From contig OU342638.1 of the NCBI GenBank assembly GCA_910589415.1, forward strand, positions 5,890,001 through 5,954,000: 64,000 nucleotides of DNA, written 5' to 3'. Below are positions 24,201 through 30,826 of the stretch, piece by piece. The stretch comes from Malachius bipustulatus (lineage: Eukaryota > Arthropoda > Insecta > Coleoptera > Melyridae). The position numbers were made by a program, and so were the translations under genes. Each line of letters begins with the position of its first letter. Position 1 is the stretch's first letter. The notes beneath the pieces are model-generated. The model saw only the letters and a list, made by a program, of their open reading frames with translations, had not been told where the DNA came from and did no database searches.

Positions 24201-27200
24201 ATCCTGAAGCAAAGCATTCATGCATGGTGTAGAGCTCATCTTCTTCGAGGTAGGACTGAGTCTCACAAATTCGGGAAGCACGATTCACCGGGGTTTGTAT
24301 TACAGAGCTCGTTTTTGGGCTGGGTGTTGATTGGAGTTCTTGTGTAAATAACGATCTCTTTGTGTTGGTTTTCGGTAGACACTGTGCCACACAAGTTTTT
24401 TTTTTCAATTACTTTTGGCATTATAATATAATAATGTAGTATTCAAAGGAGATTTAAGTTCTTTTCAATTTTAAAAGGATTGAAATAAGATGCTGAAAAT
24501 CTGACAGAACTTTTTGAATGAAGTTACTGAACGTCTAATAATTAAAAATTTTTTACTAAAAAATAACAACAATCGTATATTATTGAATTATTGTCAACAT
24601 CGCATCAGAATATCCTACAGATCGTTCTTTTCCCCATGATCGACGAAACCAATCATATGTAATTTAATAAACTAAACAACATGTATCGTAAGACTGCAAT
24701 TTGTAATTTCAAACGAATATATATATATTGTTTTCATACGTCAAACATATTTTTATTAGGTAAGAAATTAATCCTAATGGCATATGAGTAAAGTGGGAAG
24801 TCATTTGAACTTTTTTAGCTCAAATCGACTGTCCAGGGTATCCAACTTGAAGAAAAAATATCACAGCCAACTTGAACTCAAAAACGTCTGAAATGGGATA
24901 TACACGTACTTTCTTTCGTTCTCAACTGATTTATTCTAAACATCCACTTTCCACTAATACAAAGTATTATTACTTAATAACAGGTCACACAGTTCGTGGC
25001 TCGTTTAGTATTTTTTCGCAATCGGTTCGCCGAGACAATATGGAATCCAGTTTGTTTTATTGAAAGCAATAGGAGCGCTCTCCCTTGTCAAGTCAATTAT
25101 CAATGTACACGTAACCACCGATCATGTCTGTTCAATCCTTTTCAAAGGAACCAAACTGTTCTTAAATTATCCCAAGTCGAAGGGACTGAACTTTTTGTAT
25201 AAAACTTTGATTTATTTATTATTAGCTTATACGTTATTCAAGTACACTTTCGAAGGACCACAAGTAATTATTGTTTAATTATTATTTATTGATATTACAA
25301 CAAGTAACATATTATTTCAATTAAGGTAAGTAACACAAATTATTATTTCCAAATTAACTGACCAGTCTCCTAGTCAGGATTCCAAGTCTGAATGAAATTC
25401 AAATTCTTCTCTTCCAGGTGTTGTTCTCGTCGGGTGGAAAATCGATATGGCATTGGTGCCAAATTTAGTTATTATTCTTTAAAGTCTGAACAATGTCTGT
25501 TCGGAGAAAATTTCCAGGGAAATTTCCGGGCAAAAGTGCCCGGAATCAATTACGATTATACCATTAAAAAGCAGTATACGAAGACTTGCTATCAATTTCC
25601 TAACTAAGATCACTTTTAATTTCCGCCTGCATGCAATAAAAGACACAAATTGTCATAAAATAAATTGCAAAACTGATCATTGGTTCGGGATATGGCGAAC
25701 CAGCACGAACCGACGACAAACCTACACGAACCTATCGGTTCGCTCGCTTTGTTCTGTGCAAATTTACCGACTCTCGATGGATACGGCGAACCATACACCA
25801 CGAACCGCGAGCCCATAGCGAGCCACCTATGTCACACGGTGCGTGGTTCGCGGCTCTTCGAGACAGGTTTGCCGAACCACGGACCGTGTAACCGGGCCTT
25901 AGATATCCTTCCAGTTCCTACTATCTGGCCGTATGATAAGCTTCGTTGTTTATCAATTCCCTTGTAATCTTGGGGCTTAGTTTGTGAAATATAGACAATT
26001 TTCTCCTCTAATAATTGATTTATTCTCATTAACTCATTGATTCTGGCTTCCTTTTCAGCAAGTAGTGCTCTTAAGAGAGAGTTTTCCACAGTTATTGTTA
26101 TTGATTATGATTTAAAAATAAAATAACAATCGATCGAATTTAAATTTTTCTGTGGAGCTATAGCTACAAATTCCAATATTTTTTTTTCTTTAAAGGATTT
26201 TAAATCATTAAATTGAAATGACACTTTATCATAATTGTAATTAATTTTCATGACACTAATTTCTCTGTGAATAATCCTTGTTTCTTCAACATTTTTCGTT
26301 TGATAAATTCTTTTTGTTAAATAAATTATGGAATTATGACTTTAGTTTCCTAAAGGTACAATGAAAGAATAGACGAATAGAAAAAATTATAACAAAAAAA
26401 AAGGCACATGCAAAATTTATCAGTGTCTGAAAGACACCGACACCGCATTTTTACCAGTTAAAGGTTAATTGAAGTTAAGTTTTTATAACATTAAAATATT
26501 TCCATTGTTTATACTATTCTTAGAAAAAGTAGTAAAGAAAGAGAGTACCGGTCAGATTACCTAATACACCCAAGCAGCCACCAGACTAATTTCAGCATTT
26601 TCAGCCTGTTATAATTAGATTAATCGTGAGTGGGGCATTGTGACACCTCCACAGCGACCCAAGGTCTATTGTAGCTCAGCCTGTTATAATAGACTGGTGT
26701 AAGCGGGTGGGGAACAAAGAGAACTCACGAGACAGAAGCGCCTATCGTCTAACCAGCAGAGATTGTCTGTACATGGCTTATGCGGAAAACCATACCCCAA
26801 ATTTCCCATAGGGAGCCAATTCCCATAGGGCTTCTGCGGGGTGCTTTTATATATTTACTGGCCTGTTTAGAAGCTAATTAATGATTAGGTTTAGTTAGAG
26901 AAATAAAGCCACATTAACTAATTAAAAAAAAAGGAATGAAGCACTTACTCGAAGGCCTGTTCAGGTTCTACCTCATTCACAATGCTACCCTTGCTAGTGC
27001 TCAGTAAGGAGTCGCATGCACTCTCAATTTTTCCCAGTAACCTATTTTTAATGCTATAAAGAAATAAAACAAAATCAAAAAATAAAAAATAAAGAAATTA
27101 AAAAGAAAAGTAACCCCACCAACATCATTCACTACGACCAACAGAAAAAAATGCGACGATTCACTCACGTGTCCGCCTTTTTCTTCGGTTTATACAGCTC

Positions 27201-28451
27201 CAGCTCGTCTTCGAGATCACTGACTCTAGCCTTGAGCTCGTTCCGCTCGCTCAGAATATCCTTGAGCTCTTGCGTGGTGAACCGAGGCCTGTTCGGATCA
27301 TCCAGGTCGAATATCGCCATATTACTTGGCAACGTCGCGTCACACTATAAACACAAACAATTCGATCGATTTCAATAATCGATCTAGACGTGAATCGTCG
27401 TCTAGTCGTGACTCGAGAAGACGTGGATCTTACCTTGACCAGATCCTCGTTCTCTTTCTGCGCCAAACCGAGTCGTTGACGGAGGGCTCCGATGTCACGT
27501 TGCTGATCCTGTAACTTCACCAGGAAGTCGGCTCTTTCGTTGCACAACATGTGCACCTGCCCCTGCAACGAACGATGCTTACGACGTAGCTCACGGCTAG
27601 TCGTCGTGAGCCGTTCCACTTGCGATTTCAACTGAGAGATTTTTAATTGACGGTTATTATCATTTTTTTTAAATCAGTTTAACGCTTACATTTTCCACAT
27701 CAATGCTCTTTTCCTGTAACTCCCTCTCCTTGATCCTCAGTTCATCTCGTTGTCGTTCTAGCGAGTCCCTGAGTCGTTCCAGGACAGATCCGTCACCGCC
27801 GTTCGTTCCCGAGCTGAAACCCACGCCGGACGACGGTGACTGAGGTTCTGGGTGACGGAGAGAGGGACTCTGACGTGCTAGGCGGCGATTTTCCTCTTGT
27901 AAACGTTGCACCATCGCTAGTAACTCCTTGCTCTCCGAGTGCCACTGCTCCTCTATTGCTTCCAGTTCCTAGAGATCGAAGCAGTGTTGTCAAATCGGAA
28001 AATTTCATTTATAAATACAAGAAAAGCCAAAAGACTGGCTACACTTGAATGACTCATACTATAAGCTTAAAATGTCTGTTCAATAAAAAAGGAGGAATTT
28101 TAAACTGACCTTCTCAAACTTCAGTCGGTACTCCTGCTTCTCGAGCTTGTCGTTCTCCAACTGTGCCACCTTTGCCGTGAGCTCGGCCAATTGCAAATTC
28201 TCACGCTCGTTTCTTGTCGCCAGTATTTCCAGCCATTCTAGTGCGTGTATCACCTACGAGGTTAATTAAAATGTTAAACAGTCGTATAATAACTGAGTGT
28301 ACGTCTTAAATACCTTGGGCATCAATCCTGTGACGGCATCGGCGCCATACTTGTCGATAATGGTCTCGCACTCCTTTCCGATGGAGGAGGCGACATCGTA
28401 TACATCCACCACTGTTACTTCTTCAGTGAGACTTAAACCTCGATCTTCCAT
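9200..28451 (-). CDS. RILPL: RILP-like (Rab-interacting lysosomal protein family) gene, 3' end not found
   Basis: Seven coding exons join in frame with GT-AG introns: 28451-28314, 28253-28110, 27968-27690, 27631-27434, 27344-27169, 27053-26949 and 9295-9200. They encode 378 codons plus two bases. Residues about 8-60 give the RH1 domain (VVDVYDVASSIGKE, LMPK), followed by long coiled coils (60-250). RPRFT with QELKDIL (272-283) marks the RH2 domain, which in this family binds GTP-loaded Rabs such as Rab7, Rab8, Rab10 or Rab36. Exon 7 encodes the acidic GPLPYEPDDAPW motif and ESGIRK near the C-terminus of insect family members. The family adapts organelles to dynein motors or regulates cilia; the exact insect role is inferred. 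The last exon, expected to begin in phase 2, is not seen and probably lies left of the window. Confidence 0.88.
9430..9923. mobile_element. foldback MITE, TATACAGGGTGTT ends
   Basis: The two ends are long inverted copies of about 125 bp (9430-9555 and 9800-9923), beginning TATACAGGGTGTTAGTTAAG on each strand. The arms are nearly identical, so the copy is fairly young. There is no ORF. The terminal word ACAGGGTG recurs in at least six other elements here (10440, 10625, 19475, 41699, 42327, 43696). It sits in the RILPL intron. Confidence 0.8.
10440..10800. mobile_element. left half of an ACAGGGTG-type MITE interrupted by the TCAGG-bounded block
   Basis: The terminus (10440-10499, TATACAGGGTGAGTCATTTT) is the inverted match of 19418-19475 (about 60 bp). 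The half contains a nested foldback centred near 10647, whose arms (10525-10635 and 10660-10780) share words such as aagttaagataggaacatgtaagcc, and a 43-bp hairpin at its core (10625-10667). The half stops at cacttgttta, where related sequences elsewhere continue taactcataa. Confidence 0.7.
10801..10825 (+). repeat. (TCAGG)5 tract, left border of the retrotransposon block
   Basis: Exactly five TCAGG units. TCAGG is the telomeric repeat of many Coleoptera. The tract lies between the MITE and the 5' leader of the R1-clade element. Confidence 0.9.
10826..11295 (+). other. 5' leader of element A
   Basis: This is GC-richer than the surroundings and C-rich, without a long open frame. It runs from the TCAGG tract to the ORF1 start. 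Short frames here are not supported as genes. Confidence 0.55.
11296..13599 (+). pseudogene. retrotransposon ORF1 (gag-like, three CCHC knuckles), split by a MITE
   Basis: The start ATG at 11296 is followed by an acidic, Ser/Pro-rich N-terminal part, a coiled-coil-rich centre, and a C-terminal array of three zinc knuckles: CYRCWELGHTRDRC, CLVCGKEGHRAAQC and CVMCDQDGHTSGSKLC (13365-13535). A 165-bp MITE at 11872-12036 brings a stop at 11941. Both sides are in the same frame, and leaving out the MITE with one copy of its 3-bp duplication (168 bp) keeps that frame. The ORF was therefore open before insertion, about 711 codons. The product would coat retrotransposon RNA. Confidence 0.82.
11872..12036. 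mobile_element. PIF/Harbinger-like MITE with TTA duplication, inside ORF1
   Basis: Its ends, GCCCGTATTCATCAA and TTGATGAATACGG, are inverted repeats, and both arms also carry an AACCCC(T/A)GGGGTTATATTTT palindrome. TTA flanks both sides (11869-11871 and 12037-12039), the TWA duplication typical of PIF/Harbinger. The family also appears at 42513-42661. Confidence 0.75.
13600..13856 (+). repeat. ORF1-ORF2 spacer of imperfect CTGTGATAA repeats
   Basis: The 257-bp gap is built of degenerate 7-10 bp words (ctgtgataac, ctgtgataaccg, ctgtgaa, actgtgatag). R1 relatives usually have overlapping or near-adjacent ORFs, so this long repetitive spacer is unusual and may be replication slippage or a translation-control leader for ORF2. 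Confidence 0.6.
13857..14894 (+). pseudogene. element A ORF2, endonuclease part
   Basis: ORF2 starts with VIQANINRS, the usual start of an R1 endonuclease. Catalytic motifs are TEPN (E), GDFNAKHTYWGS (near 14218-14253), DITMS and SDHAHI (near 14440), in normal order and intact. The frame stops at 14894. A TAAA duplication in atataaataaaatag just before it shifts the frame into the RT, which continues from about 14892 in another frame. Without that 4-bp change ORF2 would read through. Confidence 0.85.
14892..16086 (+). pseudogene. element A ORF2, reverse transcriptase part
   Basis: The RT region is well kept: SPGPDGIPPEV (RT block 1, near 15093-15120), YRPICLINVIGKVYE, the block LVDVENAFNSASW (15480-15520), GGVPQGSVLGPTLWN (15640-15685) and the catalytic YADDIAVV (15741-15765), then the thumb LGVTIDYG (15966-15990). 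The frame ends at 16086 because of an insertion. These blocks place it in the R1 clade; the copy is recent enough to retain nearly all motifs. Confidence 0.85.
16087..16560. mobile_element. unidentified ~470-bp insertion in element A ORF2
   Basis: RT coding stops after the RNTRAP words and resumes with GFNKRRILSASVRS at about 16570. The inserted piece begins near ctagacaaaaaaaaaggtgttaag and ends with AATAAA (16486-16491) some 30 bp before an A-run (16520-16530). This resembles a retroposed transcript or a solo LTR starting TGTTAAGTACAGCC. No clean target duplication is seen, and it is unclassified. Confidence 0.5.
16570..17272 (+). pseudogene. element A ORF2 C-terminal part with CCHC-type finger
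   Basis: It continues the RT thumb (ASVRSIIMYAANIWLPAL) and ends with CEYCDSYLDDAEYTLFHC (17050-17105), the Cys-Cys-His-Cys motif of R1-clade ORF2 proteins, which helps bind RNA or target DNA. The stop is at 17272. This segment is intact after the insertion. Confidence 0.83.
17380..17460 (+). promoter_or_regulatory. 3' terminal stem-loop and poly(A) of element A
   Basis: Near 17392-17420 an ACCCGGGG arm and a CCCCGGGT arm form an 8-bp perfect stem around an AGGGAAGAACC-type loop. A conserved tail (GTCCATGAGGATTTCCCCTCC), a C-run and an A-run follow, then GGTC. The same tail closes the neighbouring element at 19110-19174. R1-type RTs recognise 3' RNA structure, so this is a candidate recognition element. 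Confidence 0.65.
17490..19100 (+). pseudogene. element B ORF2 fragment: endonuclease end and reverse transcriptase
   Basis: Endonuclease words are a SDLNAKS motif (near 17510; usually GDFNAKS), a GERPTF block (17595) and SHIDVTL (17637). The RT has APGPDSITPETLK (near 18344), YRPICLLDTCGKLYE (18525), DVKNAFNSASW, GVPQGSILGPTLWN (18903-18945) and YADDIAVV (19002-19025). Frame shifts occur in the endonuclease (17560-17720) and near 17950-18030. From 18034 to 19103 the RT frame is open. Confidence 0.8.
19105..19174 (+). promoter_or_regulatory. 3' terminal stem-loop and poly(A) of element B
   Basis: The ACCCGGGG/CCCCGGGT stem and the GTCCTATGAGGATTTTCCCTCC tail match that of element A with few differences, and end in an 11-A tract. 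The body upstream is not homologous at this level, so the tail is shared between divergent elements. Confidence 0.65.
19175..19189 (+). repeat. (GGTCA)3 tract, right border of the retrotransposon block
   Basis: Three GGTCA units (the TCAGG register shifted) directly follow the A-run and end where the interrupted MITE resumes with actcataacc. Confidence 0.88.
19190..19475. mobile_element. right half of the interrupted ACAGGGTG-type MITE
   Basis: It begins actcataacc, the continuation expected after cacttgttta on the left, and ends GACTCACCCTGTATA. The last 60 bp (19418-19475) is the inverted match of 10440-10499. Confidence 0.68.
19700..20285. mobile_element. foldback element with ~80-bp inverted arms
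   Basis: Words around 19718-19800 (ataggcataacacttcaaaaactcacgttctcgagat, cacctctgaagatg) recur inverted at 20200-20275. The centre is T-rich. No ORF. A further foldback of GATTGAAAAGCTGC and GCAGCTTTCCAATC lies inside. Confidence 0.6.
20290..21130. other. unclassified GC-moderate stretch
   Basis: No long ORF, inverted termini or host exon could be recognised. Its composition is less AT-rich than nearby intron and it ends directly at a TCAGG tract, so it may be a UTR or LTR of an unknown element. Confidence 0.4.
21131..21155 (+). repeat. TTAGG(TCAGG)4 tract
   Basis: One TTAGG unit is followed by four TCAGG units. It abuts the endonuclease fragment of an R1-clade element, repeating the arrangement seen at 10801. 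Confidence 0.88.
21156..21437 (+). pseudogene. R1-clade endonuclease fragment
   Basis: The peptide carries the N-terminal endonuclease pattern of R1 elements: VLQIN-like start, ARANNAHILLISEYNRK (E of the active site in SEYN) and GRGFVWAF. It stops at 21437 and no other part of the element follows. The leader next to the TCAGG tract is only about 45 bp long, so the element's ORF1 is missing. Confidence 0.65.
22272..25898. mobile_element. PIF/Harbinger-like DNA transposon (non-autonomous, 3.6 kb)
   Basis: The ends are inverted (AGGCCCAGTTACACGG and CCGTGTAACCGGGCCT) and flanked by TTA on both sides (22269-22271 and 25899-25901). The restored host frame across one TTA supports this duplication. 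Subterminal GGTTCG(C/G)CGAAC words repeat near both ends and near 25010-25040. No transposase domain could be recognised in the interior, which includes a tRNA-like SINE. Confidence 0.7.
23470..23562 (-). repeat. tRNA-like SINE head
   Basis: On the minus strand the sequence reads GAGCGCGGCGGTTTAGGTC, then a loop, then GGTTCAAATCCCAGCTCGGC. The second part matches the RNA polymerase III B box (GGTTCRANTCC). The spacing is too long and the stems too imperfect for a working tRNA, and an AT-rich body continues towards 23370. It resembles a tRNA-derived SINE. Confidence 0.5.
26090..26948. other. intron sequence next to RILPL exon 6
   Basis: AT-rich, with two copies of the word cagcctgttataat at 26604 and 26679 and a duplicated cccatagggag/cccatagggct near 26805-26830. 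No gene or element ends were defined. Confidence 0.45.
26949..27053 (-). CDS. RILPL: RILPL exon 6
   Basis: The exon has 105 bp between acceptor ttatag and donor GTAAGTGC. It enters in phase 2 (completing a threonine codon) and leaves with GA, completed by exon 7. It encodes LLGKIESACDSLL, an RH2-proximal helix, then an acidic linker. Its intron is the 17.7-kb transposon-filled one. Confidence 0.83.
27169..27344 (-). CDS. RILPL: RILPL exon 5 (RH2 domain)
   Basis: The exon starts after acceptor tttatag and ends at donor GTGAGTGA. It encodes the RH2 hallmark NRPRFTTQELKDILSERNEL followed by a heptad-rich helix and a basic KPKKKAD end. This domain forms the Rab-binding helical dimer in mammalian RILP family proteins. 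Confidence 0.88.
27434..27631 (-). CDS. RILPL: RILPL exon 4 (coiled coil)
   Basis: It has 66 codons in phase 0 between acceptor ctctcag and donor GTAAGATC. The predicted peptide is rich in Q, R, E and L with heptads (LRRKHRSLQGQVHMLC, LRQRLGLAQKENEDL), as expected for the central coiled coil. Confidence 0.87.
27690..27968 (-). CDS. RILPL: RILPL exon 3 (coiled coil with proline/serine linker)
   Basis: It has 93 codons, phase 0 at both ends. Two helices (ELEAIEEQWHSESKELL and LERQRDELRIKERELQEK) flank a Pro/Ser/Gly-rich linker. The donor is GTAAGC and the acceptor tctctag. Confidence 0.87.
28110..28253 (-). CDS. RILPL: RILPL exon 2 (end of RH1)
   Basis: It has 48 codons in phase 0, from acceptor cgtag to donor GTCAGT. 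It encodes VIHALEWLEILATRN, continuing the RH1 domain, and a coiled coil with alternating charged residues. Confidence 0.88.
28314..28451 (-). CDS. RILPL: RILPL exon 1 (start of RH1)
   Basis: It has 46 codons from ATG at 28451 to donor GTATTT (unusual but GT). It encodes VTVVDVYDVASSIGKECE and YGADAVTGLMPK, matching the start of the RH1 domain that family members use for dynein light intermediate chain binding. No in-frame earlier methionine with a better context was found close upstream. Confidence 0.88.
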
Positions 28452-29380
28452 TACGGGTAAATGGGTGAGTAAGACAGAACGAACCCTGGAACAATGAAAT
28501 TATTCCTAAAATCCATTTTTTGGCCAATCGAGTTTTCTTCAATGATGCTAACGGTACCGGTACAGCAAATAAAATTGACATAACGAAAGGGGCAATTTCA
28601 GTTTCCAATAATGAAATAACAATGAAGTCAATTATTTAGTTTAAAATTGAAAACTGTTGCAACTGTAAAATTGGTGTTAGGTGTTCATAAACAAAAATGT
28701 AATTTCCAAGTAACTTTTTAATTTTCATAATATTATAGTGGAGACTCAGAGGCAGGGTGGTATCATGATAATAACAATAATAATAAAATCAATATTTGTA
28801 CAGTAAAATTGATTGATTCAAGAAATAAGTAGATTTTTTGCTCTTTGGTGTCATCGTGTTTTGGTTCTGTTAGTGGACGTGGAAATAGAAAAAATTTGAG
28901 TCACATTAAAGCTAAAAATTGGACCATAGATATAAAGCAGATTGTGGCCCAGCTGAAGAAACATACTTGAGGAAATAGTAGATTATATGAATGGAACTAG
29001 AGAGAGTGAATTACTTGAGATTAATTATTTTCTGATTACAATATCAGCTAAAGCTGTGATAAGAAATTAAATGAGAAATAATTTGCTTGCTATTATTGAA
29101 GGAGAAACAAAAAATGTAAATAAACAATACAAACAGTTATTAGATTGACATGGCACCTGATGTGAAGGTTGCGAAGACACCTGTACCTGTTGTGTACGAG
29201 TGCTGCAGGGACAAGCCAGAGGCCAAAGTATGTATGCATTATGTGTATTATGTGGATAGTTATTTCACATAAGTTGTGCCGAAAGAAAAAAATTTCAATA
29301 CATGGGTGGTGTTTTTGGATATTGCCCATGCAGTCCGGAAGTGGCTGCAAGATTGAGCTCTGGCTGTATGGTTCCGAAAC
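28452..29380. other. upstream region of the RILPL gene
   Basis: AT-rich sequence before the RILPL start codon, presumably holding its 5' UTR and promoter. No TATA box or other element could be fixed. Short ORFs here have no recognisable domain. Confidence 0.45.
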
Positions 29381-29884
29381 CCGTGTGGTTGAGTACCCAT
29401 CGGGCGCGTCCCCAGGTGGCGGATAGGGGGAAGGCCTTACAATGATCGGAAGTGAGTAAGGTTAGCAAGGGTGATAGATTTACCTCGTTGGAGGTAAAAT
29501 TCTAGACTGGTAGCTCAAAGCCCTGCCGCGGACCACCTCCCCCAACCTAGTTGTAGTGTCGTGACTAAAGGTCTGCACAGGGGTCATAACGACGCCGGAG
29601 AACGTCCAAAAGACCGTAAAACTCTGTTGTCATGGACATGTCTCGCGAACAGAGGAATACGGGGGTCTTGGCTTTACCGCCTGGACCAAAAGGAGACAAC
29701 CTTTAAAAACCTAAATCCTACGGCGGGAACCCAGGCTAAAAGGGTGCGTGGCTGAATAGTAGATCAGTCCCTACTGGATTCAACCTCGGAGAAGTGGCGC
29801 ACCTCCGAAAATAAATGCCTACCATACGTATGGAGGTATGCGTATGGTATTTCTTTCATAGCTCCGTTACTCGTGGGAACCAAT

Positions 29885-30605
29885 ATGGACCAAGAATCAA
29901 ACAATGAAAAAGGGAAGGGGATTCTGAAAAGAAAGACCCACCCACAAAACACTCGCCGCACGCCGGAAACTGAAGAAACTCAAAAAACAAAACCAGGGGG
30001 AAACTGGAGAACCTAGGCAATAAGGGTTGAAAGAGAACCCCAGCATAACGAAACCCGGGACCAGCAAGGAACCGGAAGGTAGCCAGGAGAAACTCTTAAC
30101 CGTCGAGGACAAGAAAAGGACTCGCTCGGAAGAGAGGAGTCCAAAATCGGCACAGCCTAAAAAACATAGGAAGGTGGAACCCTCCACCTCTTATGCTAAG
30201 GCTGTAGCGTATATCCGAATGGCAATAATACCACAAGGATATCCAGAAAACATTCTGAGCAAGGATCAGTCGGACCTTATAAGGGCAGCACTGATCCAAG
30301 CGGTAGACAATGTAAAAGAAGGAGAACCTGCACCAAGGTTCTCCGGAGCGCAGCTTAGAGGGGGCTTTCTCATGGCTTCTTGCGCTGACAGGGCCACAAA
30401 GGACTGGCTGGTGCGGGTGGTCAGAGAGGTGGAACCCTGGTCAGGAGCGAAACTTAACATCACTGATGCCAAGGACGTTCCGAAACCAATCTCTAGTGTG
30501 GATACCTGGGGCCCAAGAGGAACCAGAAAAAATCCAAAAAAGACTGGGAATCCAAAACCCAGGATTAAAACCAGAAACGTGGACTGTAGTGGACAGAAAA
30601 CCTGA
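29885..30605 (+). pseudogene. ORF1 of copy C (DUF4780-like), frameshifted
   Basis: It likely begins at the ATG at 29885 (MDQESNNEKG), with a stop near 30013 and continuation in another frame from 30027. The second part has a basic N-terminus (DKKRTRSEERSPKS) and a globular C-terminal region (YAKAVAYIRMAIIPQGYPEN, ending WSGAKLNITDAKDVP) similar to the DUF4780 region of LOA-type ORF1 proteins. No zinc knuckle is visible. Confidence 0.7.
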
Positions 30606-30826
30606 CACGAAAGGCCAACAATTAATTTTCCTCATGGGTGAAAACATATGAAAGAAAATAGAGCAGCTTCAATGCAGACCCTACCTTAACCTAACTAGGG
30701 TGCTATTCAAACGACTAGGAGGGAAAAAGGAAGAGGGAGCAGAGAAGATGGAAACGGAAGAAGTGGGGACTGAAAAGAAACCCACTGAAGCGGAGGGAGG
30801 AGAACCCCAATCTGAATAAGGTAAGG

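Larger units (their letters stand above)
21990..26089 (-). pseudogene. coiled-coil ORF remnant (possible retroelement ORF1), split by a Harbinger-like element
   Basis: From ATG at 26089 a frame encodes LLRALLAEKEARINELMRIN, a leucine-rich coiled coil, then IVGTGRIS. Leaving out the 3.6-kb insert and one TTA, the frame continues KVADNMPKVKTVTKNKVN to about 22150, after which stops appear. The protein family is not recognised; such coiled coils occur in ORF1 proteins of retroelements. It is a broken remnant on the strand of the RILPL gene. Confidence 0.5.

Noticed and set aside
26560..26860. 5S rRNA or snRNA gene
   Set aside because: Some GC-rich words suggested an RNA gene, but no known core sequence or box pattern was found.
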